A stretch of DNA of 64,000 nt from Streptomyces akebiae (GTDB taxonomy: Bacteria > Actinomycetota > Actinomycetes > Streptomycetales > Streptomycetaceae). This document shows, in pieces, positions 32,304-40,890 of this stretch. The position numbers and the translations under genes were made by a program. Each line of letters begins with the position of its first letter. Position 1 is the stretch's first letter. Below the pieces are notes generated by a model. It was given only the letters and a program-made list of their open reading frames with translations. It was not told where the DNA came from and did not search any database. The DNA is taken from positions 868,001-932,000 of the forward strand of contig NZ_CP080647.1 of NCBI RefSeq assembly GCF_019599145.1. The letters run 5' to 3'.

Positions 32304-32948
32304 CTACGTGTTGTGCAGATACGCCAGCACGGCCAGCACCCTGCGGTGTCCGCTGTCGCCGGTCGGCAGGCCGAGTTTCAGGAAGACGTTGCCGATGTGC
32401 TTGCTGACGGCTCGTTCGGTGACGACCAGGGTCCGGGCGATGCCGGCGTTGTCGTGGCCCTCGGCCATCAGCGCCAGCACCTCGCGTTCGCGCGGGGTGA
32501 GCGAGTCGAGCGGTGAGTCCTTGCGGCGGGTGAGCAGTTCGGTCACCACCTCCGGGTCGAGCGCGGTACCACCGGCCGCGACCCGGTCGAGGGCGTCCAG
32601 GAACTCGTCCACCCGGCCGACCCGGTCCTTGAGCAGATAGCCGACCCCGCCCGCTCCCCCGCCCAGCAGTTCGGCGGCGTACGACTCCTCCACGTACTGC
32701 GAGAGGACCAGCACCGGCAGGCCGGGGAGTCGCCGACGGGCCTCCAGCGCCGCGCGCAGGCCCTCGTCACGGAACCCGGGCGGCATCCGGACGTCCAGGA
32801 CGGCGACGTCCGGGCGGTGTTCCAGCAGGGCGGGGAGGACCTCGGGACCACTGCCCGCGACCGCGACGACCTCGTGTCCGGCCGACGTCAGCAGCAGGAC
32901 GAGACCCTCTCTGAGCAGAGCGTTGTCCTCGGCGATCACCACACGCAC
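32304..32948 (-). CDS. NarL/LuxR-family response regulator
   Basis: A 214-residue response regulator. The receiver domain has Glu7-Asp8, phosphoacceptor Asp52 (VAVLDVRMPPG) and Lys in YLLKDRVG. The LuxR helix-turn-helix is near 150-205 (SLTPREREVLALMAEGHDNA, then VVTERAVSKHIGNVFLKL). It is 70 bp downstream of the histidine kinase gene and read in the same direction, so the two form a cognate pair. Targets are unknown; the neighbouring DUF1996 gene is a candidate only by position. Confidence 0.9.
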   Translation of the reverse strand: MRVVIAEDNALLREGLVLLLTSAGHEVVAVAGSGPEVLPALLEHRPDVAVLDVRMPPGFRDEGLRAALEARRRLPGLPVLVLSQYVEESYAAELLGGGAGGVGYLLKDRVGRVDEFLDALDRVAAGGTALDPEVVTELLTRRKDSPLDSLTPREREVLALMAEGHDNAGIARTLVVTERAVSKHIGNVFLKLGLPTGDSGHRRVLAVLAYLHNT

Positions 32949-33018
32949 GGCCGTACCGCCTCAGTCGTCGACCGCCCTGTGCGGGAGGTCCCCGGTTCGG
33001 TCGTTGATTCCCTCTCGC

Positions 33019-34203
33019 TCACCATACGCAGGGCAGCTCCACCTCGATCACGGTGGGCCCGCCGACCGGGCTGGTCACGGTCATGCGCCCGTCGAGCGCG
33101 GCGACCCGTCGCCGCATCCCGAGGAGCCCGGATCCGCCGGTCGTGGACGGCGTGGCGGCCGGGCCGGACGCCTCCGCGCCGCCCCGGCCGTCGTCCCGCA
33201 CCCGGACGGCCACGCCCCGGGCCGTGCGGGTGAGGTGGACCTCGGCGTGGTCGCAGCCGCTGTGCCTGGCGGCGTTGGTGAGGGCTTCGGCGACGACGAA
33301 GTACGCGGCGGCCTCCACCGCGGCGGGCGGGCGCGGACCGTCGCTGTCCTCCAACCCGCGCACGTAGACGGCCACTTCGATGCCGCCGGCGGCGGACAGG
33401 GCCCGTACGGCGCCGGCCAGGCCCCGGTCGGTGAGGATCGGTGGGTGGATGCCGCGGACGACGTGGCGGAGTTCGGTCAGCGCGGCCTCGGCCTGCTCCT
33501 GGGCGTCGAGCAGCAGCCCGCGTGCGGCCTCCGGGTCGCTGTCGTACGCGCGCCGGGCGAGCCCGATCCGCAGGGAGAGCGAGACGAGGCGGGCCTGGGC
33601 GCCGTCGTGCAGGTCGCGTTCGATACGGCGCAGTTCGGCACCGTGGGCGGCGATCGCGTCGGCGCGGGTCACCGTCAGTTCCTCCACCCGTTCGGCGAGC
33701 CGGGCCCCGGGGGACGGTTCGAGGAGGGCTTCGGACCAGTGGGCGTCGAGGTCGGCGAGACGGCTGATCAGCGGCAGGACGAGGGCTTCGCGGCGCAGCA
33801 GTCCGCACCGCGTTCCGTCGACGACCAGGCCCAGTGGCCACAGCGGCACCGCGAGGAAGAAGAGGGCGCCGTAGACGTAGTACGCGAGCATCCAGCGGGC
33901 GTCGGTGCGGGTGCCGGGGTCGCGGACGGCGATCCGCAGGCGTTCGCGCAGGGTGCCCTCGATGGGCTGGTAGGCCTCGGGGACTGCCCGGCCGGTCCAG
34001 GCGGCCACCTGGTGGCGTTTCGCGCCGGCGATGCGGCGGATCAGGGTCACGGTCTCGGGCAGCATCCAGGCGCCCACCACGGCGAGGGTGGCGACGGCGG
34101 TGATCAGCAGCACCGTGATGAAGAGGTACACGCCGAACGCCGTCGCGGCGGCGACGACCAACTGGAGCGTGGCCCGCCAGGCCTGCCGCACCGTTGCACT
34201 CAT
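33019..34203 (-). CDS. Sensor histidine kinase (HisKA_3 type)
   Basis: A 394-residue membrane kinase. The N terminus has hydrophobic segments at about 12-50 and 120-150 (LFFLAVPLWPLGLVV). The DHp domain carries the phosphorylated His in ELRRIERDLHDGAQARLVSL near 205. The HATPase domain contains EALTNAARHSGCDHAEVHL near 310 and DDGRGG with GGSGLLGMRRRV near 340-370. The short loops leave no large external sensor, so it may sense within the membrane. It pairs with the LuxR-type regulator downstream. Confidence 0.9.
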   Translation of the reverse strand: MSATVRQAWRATLQLVVAAATAFGVYLFITVLLITAVATLAVVGAWMLPETVTLIRRIAGAKRHQVAAWTGRAVPEAYQPIEGTLRERLRIAVRDPGTRTDARWMLAYYVYGALFFLAVPLWPLGLVVDGTRCGLLRREALVLPLISRLADLDAHWSEALLEPSPGARLAERVEELTVTRADAIAAHGAELRRIERDLHDGAQARLVSLSLRIGLARRAYDSDPEAARGLLLDAQEQAEAALTELRHVVRGIHPPILTDRGLAGAVRALSAAGGIEVAVYVRGLEDSDGPRPPAAVEAAAYFVVAEALTNAARHSGCDHAEVHLTRTARGVAVRVRDDGRGGAEASGPAATPSTTGGSGLLGMRRRVAALDGRMTVTSPVGGPTVIEVELPCVW

Positions 34204-34423
34204 GGCGGCCAGATTAGGCGACCGGGCGAGGCGGGAGCGGTGAGGGTGCTGAGGCTGGTGAGGAGCGGGCGTGGGACGGGCACGGTGCGGGTGGGTGCGA
34301 CGTGGGCGCGGCGCGGCGTGTGGTGGGGCGGGGAGGCAGGGGTCGGCACGGCATGGTGTGGGGCGACGAGGTGCGGGTCGGAGCGAGGTGGGGCGAGGCG
34401 GCGTCCGGGAGGGGCGAGGCAGC

Positions 34424-34494
34424 GGGGAGGGGCGTGGCGGGCACGGTGCAGGGGGACTCAGTCGCACTGTGCCGTGCCCGCCACGCTCCTCCCC
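34424..34494 (-). terminator. Very long hairpin after the OmpR-pair kinase gene
   Basis: GCGTGGCGGGCACGG (34432-34446) pairs perfectly with CCGTGCCCGCCACGC (34472-34486). Pairing extends outward to 34424/34494 and inward to 34451/34467 with a few G-T pairs: a stem of about 28 bp with a 15 nt loop. It lies 70 bp after the kinase stop in a 362 bp gap that otherwise holds only G-rich minor repeats of the same words. Confidence 0.75.
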
Positions 34495-34565
34495 CACGCA
34501 CCGCACCAACCCTCCACGCCCCCATGCGCAGCCCGCCAAGAGCTCACCCCTCATGGACGGCACCC

Positions 34566-36011
34566 CTAGGACGCGGCCCCGGACAGCGGCAGCCGGACCG
34601 TGAAGGTCGTCGTGCCCGGCCGGCTGGTCAGGGTGATGGTGCCGCCGTGGGCGCGGACCAGGGAGTGGGCCACGGCGAGGCCCAGGCCGCTGCCGCCCCG
34701 GTCGCGGCTGCGGGCCTTGTCGACCCGGTAGAAGCGGTCGAAGACGCGCTCCTGATCGTCTGCCGGGATCCCGGGCCCCGAGTCGGTGATCCGTACCTCG
34801 GCCGCGCCGGACTCTTCGACGACCTCCAGGGAGACCTTCGTACCGGGCGGGGTGTGCACGGCGGCGTTGGTGAGGAGGTTGTCGAGGACCTGGCGGAGGC
34901 GGAGGGGGTCGAGGTGCAGCCGGACCGGGGCGGAGCCGGTCACCACGGTCAGCGGACGGTCGGGGTGGCCGGCCCGGAAGCCGTCCGTCGCCTGTCGCGC
35001 CAGCTCCACCAGGTCGGTCTCCTCCAGCCGCAGCGGTGTCTCCACGTCGGCGGCGTCGAGGCGGGCCAGCATCAGCAGGTCGTCCAGGAGGACGCCCATC
35101 CGGGCCGCCTCGGCGCGCAGCCGGGCCAGGTGCTTGTCGCGTTCCTCGGGGCTGTGGGCGGCGGCGTACTGGAAGAGGTCGGCGTAGCCGCGTACCGACA
35201 TCAGCGGGGTGCGCAGTTCGTGGGAGGCGTCGGCGACGAAGCGCCGCAGCCGCTGCTCCGCCTCGGTGCGGACGGCGAACGCGTCGTCGATGTGCTCCAG
35301 CATGGTGTTGAAGGCGGTGCGCAGTTCCTCGACCTCGGGGCCGCCGTCGCGGTTGTCGTGGCGCACCGGCAGCCGTGCCGAGTCCGTCAGGTCGTGCGAG
35401 GTGATGCCGCGGGCGGTGTGCGCCATGTCGCTCAGCGGTTTCAGGCCGCGCCGCAGCATGGCCCGGCCGAAGACGACGAGCGCCATCAGGGCGAGGACGA
35501 AGGTGAAGACCTGCACGGTGATCAGCCGGCCCACGGTGTCCTCGATGTCGTCCATGGGCGCGGCACTGACCAGGACCACGCCGGGCTCGACCTCGCAGGC
35601 CCGCAGCCGGTACTGGCCCTGGCCCTGGAGGTGCTCGGTGCGGGTGACCTCCGTGCCTTCGACGGTCAGCGCCTTGGCCACGAGGGTGAAGTCGTCGATG
35701 TCCTTGGGCAGATCGCCGGGGTCCTCGGGCTTGCGGAGCACCGGTGTGCCGCCCGAGGTGTCGTACACGGCGTAGTACCAGCGGTAGTACTTCTTCCCCT
35801 GGAGGGTGCCGTAGTCCGCGATGCTCTTGGACTGGGCGATCTGGGCGATCTTGAGCTGTTCGTTGAGCTGCGCGGACAGATAGTCGCGCATGTACATGGT
35901 CAGCGCGCTGCCGACGACGGCGAACACGACGAGCGCCACGGCCCCGAGGCCGAGGGCCAGCCTGGTGCCGAGGCGCATGCCGCGATAGCCCTGCTTGAGG
36001 CGGGCGATCAC
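34566..36011 (-). CDS. Sensor histidine kinase (HAMP-HisKA-HATPase)
   Basis: A 481-residue classical kinase. There are membrane segments at about 17-40 and 165-190, with an external sensor domain of 120 residues between them. A HAMP linker follows (LKPLSDMAHTARGITSHDL). The phosphorylated His is in FVADASHELRTPLMSVRGYA near 255. The ATP domain has DNLLTNAAVHTPPGT (N box), DSGPGIPADDQERVFDRFYR (G1/F box) and GGSGLGLAVAHSLV (G2). The GTG start overlaps the response-regulator stop by 4 bp. The pair is divergent from the flavin electron-transfer operon and likely senses something relevant to it, such as envelope redox state; this is inference. Confidence 0.92.
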   Translation of the reverse strand: MIARLKQGYRGMRLGTRLALGLGAVALVVFAVVGSALTMYMRDYLSAQLNEQLKIAQIAQSKSIADYGTLQGKKYYRWYYAVYDTSGGTPVLRKPEDPGDLPKDIDDFTLVAKALTVEGTEVTRTEHLQGQGQYRLRACEVEPGVVLVSAAPMDDIEDTVGRLITVQVFTFVLALMALVVFGRAMLRRGLKPLSDMAHTARGITSHDLTDSARLPVRHDNRDGGPEVEELRTAFNTMLEHIDDAFAVRTEAEQRLRRFVADASHELRTPLMSVRGYADLFQYAAAHSPEERDKHLARLRAEAARMGVLLDDLLMLARLDAADVETPLRLEETDLVELARQATDGFRAGHPDRPLTVVTGSAPVRLHLDPLRLRQVLDNLLTNAAVHTPPGTKVSLEVVEESGAAEVRITDSGPGIPADDQERVFDRFYRVDKARSRDRGGSGLGLAVAHSLVRAHGGTITLTSRPGTTTFTVRLPLSGAAS

Positions 36012-36697
36012 TCGGTGGCCTGCCGCAGCACATAGCCGAAGCCGCGGACGGTGTGGATGAGCGGTTCGCCGGTGTCGTCGAGCTTGCGGCGCAGCCGGCT
36101 GACGACCAGCTCGACGACGTTGGAGCGGCCACCGAAGCCGTACTCCCAGACGTGGTCGAGGATCTGCGCCTTGGTGAGGACGGTCGGGGACTTGCGCATG
36201 AGGTAGCGCAGGACCTCGTACTCGGTGGGCGTGAGGGTGAGCAGCTTGTCGCCGCGGCGGACCTCGCGGGTGTCCTCGTCCATCGACAGGTCGGCGACCT
36301 GGAGCACGGACCGCTGGAAGGCCGGCCCGGCGCTGCGGCGCAGCACGGTGCGCAGGCGGGCCATCAGCTCCTCCACGGCGAACGGTTTGACCAGGTAGTC
36401 GTCGCCGCCCCGGGTGAGGCCGGCGACCCGGTCGGCGACGCCGTCGCGGGCGGTCAGGAACACCACGGGCACCATCGTGCCGGACCGCCGGAGCTGGTCG
36501 AGCACGCCGAAGCCGTCCACGCCGGGCAGCATCAGGTCCAGGACCACGATGTCGGGGCGGAACTCGGCCGCCTGCCGCAGCGCCTCCTCACCGGAGTGGG
36601 CCGTGACGGCGTCCCAGCCCTCATAGCGGGCGACGGTCGCCACCAGGTCCGCGATCGGCGGATCGTCGTCCACCACGAGCAGTCGCACTTTTTCCAC
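36008..36697 (-). CDS. OmpR-family response regulator
   Basis: A 229-residue regulator. The receiver domain has Asp10-Asp11, phosphoacceptor Asp54 (VVLDLMLPGVDG) and Lys104 (YLVKPF). The winged-helix output domain is near 140-228 (LTLTPTEYEVLRYLMRKSPT, then VVELVVSRLRRKLD and HTVRGFGYVLR). The GTG at 36697 gives the family's usual N terminus; a GTG at 36715 is possible. It is the first gene of the pair, divergent from the ferric-reductase-like gene. A direct repeat of CGACAGC with 11 bp period in the shared promoter suits binding by an OmpR dimer. Confidence 0.9.
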   Translation of the reverse strand: MEKVRLLVVDDDPPIADLVATVARYEGWDAVTAHSGEEALRQAAEFRPDIVVLDLMLPGVDGFGVLDQLRRSGTMVPVVFLTARDGVADRVAGLTRGGDDYLVKPFAVEELMARLRTVLRRSAGPAFQRSVLQVADLSMDEDTREVRRGDKLLTLTPTEYEVLRYLMRKSPTVLTKAQILDHVWEYGFGGRSNVVELVVSRLRRKLDDTGEPLIHTVRGFGYVLRQATE

Positions 36698-36780
36698 GTC
36701 CTCATACTGCGCCACCGATCGCCGTGCGCCATAGCCGCTCACAGCCTCGCGGCCCGATCGATAAATACTTGAAAGTTGTC

Positions 36781-36798
36781 CGACAGCAAAACGACAGC
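36781..36798. promoter_or_regulatory. Candidate response-regulator box, 11 bp direct repeat
   Basis: CGACAGC occurs at 36781-36787 and 36792-36798, exactly 11 bp apart, about 50 bp before the ferric-reductase-like start. Direct repeats spaced one helical turn apart are typical for OmpR/PhoB dimers. Confidence 0.4.
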
Positions 36799-36846
36799 GG
36801 TCACCGGAGAAGCTCGTATCCCCCACTCGATCAAGGAGCACTCCAC

Positions 36847-38190
36847 GTGACCACCGTCCAACAACCCCCCGCGGCGGTCCGCCGCTCGGGAGCGCGTCCC
36901 AAAGTGGTCGCCCGCACCGGTCTGTACGCGGTGCTGGCGGCGAACGTCGCCGTGGTGACCTTCTTCTTCGTGCAGGCGGGCTTCGCCTCGAACGCCCTGA
37001 TCGTGCTGGGCCGCCTGACCGGTCTTTACGGCGCGCTGCTGATGGCGTTCCAGCTGGTGCTGGTGGCCCGGCTGCCGTGGTTCGACCGGCGCATCGGCAT
37101 GGACCGGCTGACCTCGTGGCACCGCTGGACCGGTTTCTCGGTGCTGTGGCTGCTGGTCGCGCACGGGGTGTTCATCACCTTCGGCTATGCCCAGTTTTCG
37201 GACCTGGACCCGCTCAGTCAGCTGGTGGACCTCGCCGAGACCGTCGAGGGTGTGCTGCGCGCGATCGTCGCGCTCGGCATCATCGTCGTGATCGGTGTGG
37301 TCTCGGCCCGCTTCGCCCGCCGCAGGCTGGCCTACGAGACCTGGCACTTCATCCACCTGTACACCTACGTCGCGGTGGTGCTGGCGTTCACGCACCAGGT
37401 CGCGGCGGGGACGTCGTTCGCCTCGTCGGAGACCGCGACGGCGTACTGGTACGCGCTGTGGGGCGTGGCCCTGGCCTCCGTGTTCCTGGGCCGTCTGGTG
37501 CTCCCGCTGTGGCGCAACTGGCGCCACCAGCTGCGCGTCACCGCGGTCGTCCCCGAGGCCGACAACGTCGTCTCGATCTACATGAGCGGCCGTGACCTGG
37601 ACCGGATGCCCGCGCGGGCCGGCCAGTTCTTCCTGTGGCGGTTCCTGACCCGGGACCGCTGGTGGCAGGCCAACCCGTTCTCGCTGTCGGCCGCGCCCGA
37701 CGGCAGCCAGCTGCGGCTGACCGCGAAGGCGGCCGGCGCGGGTTCCGCCGCCCTGCGCCACGTCAAGGTCGGTACCCGGGTGTTCGCCGAGGGCCCGTAC
37801 GGCGCCTTCACCGCGATGCACCGCACCCGGCCCGAGTCCGTGCTCATCGCCGGTGGCGTCGGTGTCACCCCGATCCGGGCCCTGCTGGAGGAGATCGAGG
37901 GGCACGCGGTGGTCATCTACCGGGTCGCCACGAAGCAGGACGCGGTCCTCTACGACGAGCTGCGGCAGCTCGCCTTCGACAAGGGCGCCGAGCTGCACCT
38001 GGTCTCCGGCCCCGTCAGCCCAGACCTGCTGGCGCCGCGCGAACTGCGGCGCATGGTGCCGGACATCACCGACCGGGACGTGTTCCTGTGCGGGCCGCCG
38101 CCGATGATGAACGCGGTCCTGCGCAGCCTGCGTGAGCTGGACGTGCCCAAGCCGCAGATCCACTTCGAACGCTTCAGCCTGGCCGGATGA
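36847..38190 (+). CDS. Ferric-reductase-like membrane flavoprotein
   Basis: A 447-residue membrane oxidoreductase. Residues 25-220 hold six hydrophobic segments with His residues placed as in heme-binding ferric-reductase domains (SWHRWTGF, VAHGVFITFG, YETWHFIHLYTY, LAFTHQVAAG). A cytoplasmic ferredoxin-reductase-type module follows: WWQANPFSLSAAPDGS for FAD, VLIAGGVGVTPIRALLEEI for NAD(P) and FLCGPPPMMNAVLRSL. It would carry electrons from NAD(P)H through FAD and heme to the outer face. The downstream partners are a secreted FMN protein and ApbE. GTG start after AAGGAG. Confidence 0.88.
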   Translation: MTTVQQPPAAVRRSGARPKVVARTGLYAVLAANVAVVTFFFVQAGFASNALIVLGRLTGLYGALLMAFQLVLVARLPWFDRRIGMDRLTSWHRWTGFSVLWLLVAHGVFITFGYAQFSDLDPLSQLVDLAETVEGVLRAIVALGIIVVIGVVSARFARRRLAYETWHFIHLYTYVAVVLAFTHQVAAGTSFASSETATAYWYALWGVALASVFLGRLVLPLWRNWRHQLRVTAVVPEADNVVSIYMSGRDLDRMPARAGQFFLWRFLTRDRWWQANPFSLSAAPDGSQLRLTAKAAGAGSAALRHVKVGTRVFAEGPYGAFTAMHRTRPESVLIAGGVGVTPIRALLEEIEGHAVVIYRVATKQDAVLYDELRQLAFDKGAELHLVSGPVSPDLLAPRELRRMVPDITDRDVFLCGPPPMMNAVLRSLRELDVPKPQIHFERFSLAG

Positions 38191-38209
38191 CGGACACGAG
38201 GACAGCACT

Positions 38210-38947
38210 GTGAAACGAGCCATACCCGCCCTGGTCCTGAGCGCCGCCGCGCTGGTGCCCGTCTGGCGTTACGCCCCCTCGACCGACACGACGTCCACGA
38301 CGACGACAGCCGAGCCCGCCCCGTCGGCCTCCGCGTCCACGTCGTCGGGCTCCACCGTGGTCACGGGCCCGACGATCGACACCGAGAAGGGACCCGTCCA
38401 GGTCCGGGCGACCTTCCAGGGCGAGAAGATCACCGCCGTCACGTTCCTCCAGCAGCCGGACCACCCGCAGACCGAGGCGGCGGTGCCGGTACTGATCGAG
38501 GAGACCCTGACCGCGCAGAGCGCCGACATCGACACCGTCTCCGGCGCCACCATCACCAGCGACGCCTACCGGGAATCCCTCCAGGCCGCGATCGACGAGA
38601 ACGAGAAGTCGGCGTCATCGTCCGGCTCCGGCTCCGACTCCGCGTCGGGGTCGGCTTCGGGAGACTCGGAGGCGGGGCGGGCGAGCGCGAGCCAGACCGT
38701 CGCGGGCCCGACGGTCGGCACCGTCAAGGGCGACGTCCAGGTCCAGGTGACCTTCGAGGGCGACGAGATCACGGCCGTGGAGATGCTGAAGCAGCCGAAC
38801 CACCCGCAGACCGAGGCCGCCGTCCCGGTGCTGATCAAGGAGACCCTGGCGGCGCAGAGCGCCGACATCGACACGGTCTCCGGCGCCACCATCACCAGCG
38901 ACGGCTACCGGGAGTCCCTCCAGGCCGCGATCGACGCGAAGGCCTGA
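38210..38947 (+). CDS. Secreted protein with two FMN-binding domains
   Basis: A 245-residue exported protein. An N-terminal signal or anchor segment (residues 3-20) is followed by a Ser/Thr-rich linker and two FMN_bind domains (about 48-130 and 163-245) joined by a Ser/Gly/Asp-rich linker. The domains are nearly identical. Each ends with the flavinylation motif DIDTVSGATITSD, where Thr114 and Thr227 should carry covalently linked FMN added by ApbE. It sits between the ferric-reductase-like gene (19 bp upstream) and apbE (4 bp downstream). It is probably an extracytoplasmic electron carrier; the acceptor is unknown. Confidence 0.88.
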   Translation: MKRAIPALVLSAAALVPVWRYAPSTDTTSTTTTAEPAPSASASTSSGSTVVTGPTIDTEKGPVQVRATFQGEKITAVTFLQQPDHPQTEAAVPVLIEETLTAQSADIDTVSGATITSDAYRESLQAAIDENEKSASSSGSGSDSASGSASGDSEAGRASASQTVAGPTVGTVKGDVQVQVTFEGDEITAVEMLKQPNHPQTEAAVPVLIKETLAAQSADIDTVSGATITSDGYRESLQAAIDAKA

Positions 38948-38951
38948 TCCG

Positions 38952-39674
38952 GTGCGCCGCGTCGAACACATCATGGGGTTCCCGATCTCGCTGCTGATCG
39001 AGGACGAGGAGGCCACCGCCGAGGCCGCGGAGCCGGCGTTCGCGTGGCTGCGGGAGGTCGACGCGCGGTTCAGCCCGTTCCGCGCCGACAGCGAGGTGTC
39101 GCGGCTGGACCGGGGCGAGTTGGCACCGCACGAGCTGAGTCCGGACCTGACCGAGGTCCTCGCCCTCTGCGAGGAGTACCGGGTGGCGACGGACGGCGCG
39201 TTCGACGTGCGGCTGCCGGGGCGCGGACTCGACCCCTGCGCCATGGTGAAGGGCTGGGCCGTGCAGCGGGCGGCGGAGCTGCTGACGGGGCTGGGCGCGA
39301 AGCGGCTGTGCCTCAACGCGGGTGGCGACGTGGCGGCGACCGGCGGGCCGTGGCGGGTGGGGGTGCGTCACCCGGAGCGGGCCGACCGCCTCTGTGTGGT
39401 CCTGTCGGTCACGGACGGCGCGGTCGCCACGTCCGCCCGCTACGAGCGCGGCGACCACATCCTCGACGGGCGCACCGGGCGCCCGGCGACGGGCCTCCTC
39501 AGCCTCACGGTGGTGGCCCCGTCCCTCACCGAGGCCGACGCGACGGCGACGGCGGCGTTCGCGATGGGCACGGAGGGCATCGAGTGGGCCGCGTCGCGGG
39601 AGGGGTGCGAGGTCTTCGCGGTCGACGCCGAGCAACGGGTCTTCCGCACCCCGGGGTTGCCGGTGGCGGCGTAA
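38952..39674 (+). CDS. apbE: FAD:protein FMN transferase ApbE
   Basis: A 240-residue ApbE-family enzyme that transfers FMN from FAD to a Thr in FMN-binding domains. Visible marks are FSPFRADSEVSRLDRGE near residue 40, AMVKGWAVQRAAELL near 97, LNAGGDVAATGG near 122, SARYERGDHILDGRTGRPA near 162, and the metal-binding TEADATATAAFAMG near 197. It is shorter than many relatives because no export signal is present, so flavinylation would occur in the cytoplasm or the signal is unrecognised. GTG start, 4 bp after the FMN-domain gene. The neighbouring SGAT protein is the likely substrate. Confidence 0.9.
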   Translation: MRRVEHIMGFPISLLIEDEEATAEAAEPAFAWLREVDARFSPFRADSEVSRLDRGELAPHELSPDLTEVLALCEEYRVATDGAFDVRLPGRGLDPCAMVKGWAVQRAAELLTGLGAKRLCLNAGGDVAATGGPWRVGVRHPERADRLCVVLSVTDGAVATSARYERGDHILDGRTGRPATGLLSLTVVAPSLTEADATATAAFAMGTEGIEWAASREGCEVFAVDAEQRVFRTPGLPVAA

Positions 39675-39725
39675 GGGCGCCTCACAACTCGGGGGCGCGG
39701 GTGGTTCGGCGACTGCGGCCAGTAC

Positions 39726-39771
39726 GTGGCTGTTCGCGCAGTTCCCCGCGCCCTGAAGGGGCCTGCGGCTC
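39726..39771. repeat. Interspersed GC-rich intergenic element, copy 5
   Basis: GTGGCTGTTCGCGCAGTTCC, then CCGCGCCCTGAAGGGGCCTG, 50 bp after the apbE stop. Part of the repeat family. Confidence 0.6.
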
Positions 39772-39883
39772 TCATCTCCCCCCCGCCCGGCCCCGAGGGA
39801 GAGCGCCTCGCACCCCCGGCGCACCGGACGCCGCCCGCGGAAATCCCGTTGCGGCCACGCCCCCGCCCCCCGACAGTGGCCCC

Positions 39884-40843
39884 ATGACCACGACCCACCC
39901 CACCCCCCTCCCGCCCGGCCTGGCCGTGCGCCCGGCCACGCTCGACGACGCCGCAGCGGTGTGCGCGCTGCTCAACGAGATCGACCTGCTGGAGATCGGC
40001 CGCGCGGAGACCGAACTCGTCGAGGTGCAGGCCGATCTGAAGCATCCGGAGGCGGACCTGGAGCGGGACTCCTGGCTGCTGTTCGACGGGGACCGCCTGG
40101 TGGCGTACGGCCTGCAGTGGGACGAGTCCGGTGGCGAGCGCATCGACATGGACCACTACACGCTGCCGGGCCAACTGCTCGGCGCGCTGCACCTGTTCGA
40201 CCTGATGGAGGCCCGGGCGGCGGAGCGCGCGGCGGCCAACGGCGCCGACCGGGCCGTCGTGCACATGCACCTCAACATCACCCCCACGATGGACCTGGAC
40301 GCCTTGCGCGGACGCGGCTGGCGCACGGTCCGCCGCTACCACGTCATGTCCCGCCCCCTCTCCCCCACCGAGCCCCTGCCGCCGCTCCCGCCCGGCGTCA
40401 CCCTGCGCACCTGTGCCACCGAGGAGGACCGCAGGAAGGCCTACTCCCTGCTGCAGACGGCCTTCGCCGACCACTTCGACTTCCAGCCGCGTACGTACGA
40501 GCAGTGGCTGGACGACATCGACGCCGAGAACGTCGACTGGTCGCTGCTCTGGATCGCGCACGTCGACGGCCTCGGGGACGTGGCGGCCCTGCGGTCCCGC
40601 AACGACCGTTCCGCCGCGGCCTGGATCTCCAGCATCGGCGTCCTGCGCGAGGCCCGCGGCCGCGGCCTCGGCAGCCTGCTGCTCCGCCAAGCCTTCGGTC
40701 ACTACGCGGCCCTGGGCCGCGACCGCATCAGCCTCGGCGTCGACACCGACAACACCACCGGAGCCCTCGCCCTGTACGAACGGCACGGCATGAAGCGGGA
40801 CTTCGCGGTCGACACGTGGGAATTGATACGCCCCGTCCGGTAG
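39884..40843 (+). CDS. Two-domain GNAT acetyltransferase
   Basis: A 319-residue protein with two GNAT folds, about 10-165 and 170-319. The second domain has the acetyl-CoA loop GVLREARGRGLGSLLLRQAF near 255 and the family end ALALYERHGMKRDF. The first domain is more degenerate. This layout resembles mycothiol synthase (MshD) and related tandem GNAT proteins, but the order and residues are not close enough to name it. A -10-like GACAGT lies 6 bp before the ATG, suggesting a leaderless mRNA. It is monocistronic, closed by a strong terminator. Confidence 0.82.
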   Translation: MTTTHPTPLPPGLAVRPATLDDAAAVCALLNEIDLLEIGRAETELVEVQADLKHPEADLERDSWLLFDGDRLVAYGLQWDESGGERIDMDHYTLPGQLLGALHLFDLMEARAAERAAANGADRAVVHMHLNITPTMDLDALRGRGWRTVRRYHVMSRPLSPTEPLPPLPPGVTLRTCATEEDRRKAYSLLQTAFADHFDFQPRTYEQWLDDIDAENVDWSLLWIAHVDGLGDVAALRSRNDRSAAAWISSIGVLREARGRGLGSLLLRQAFGHYAALGRDRISLGVDTDNTTGALALYERHGMKRDFAVDTWELIRPVR

Positions 40844-40852
40844 GCCCCGATC

Positions 40853-40890
40853 GCAGAGCCCCCGTTCTCCACCGAGGACGGGGGCTCTGC
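40853..40890 (+). terminator. Hairpin terminator after the acetyltransferase
   Basis: GCAGAGCCCCCGT (40853-40865) pairs perfectly with ACGGGGGCTCTGC (40878-40890): a 13 bp stem with a 12 nt loop, 9 bp after the stop codon. Confidence 0.85.

Noticed and set aside
33019-36132. Single 1037-codon frame covering two kinases
   Set aside because: The frame only happens to stay open through the 362 bp gap. The HisKA_3 kinase starts at 34203 and the other kinase gene is in a different frame with its own start and stop.
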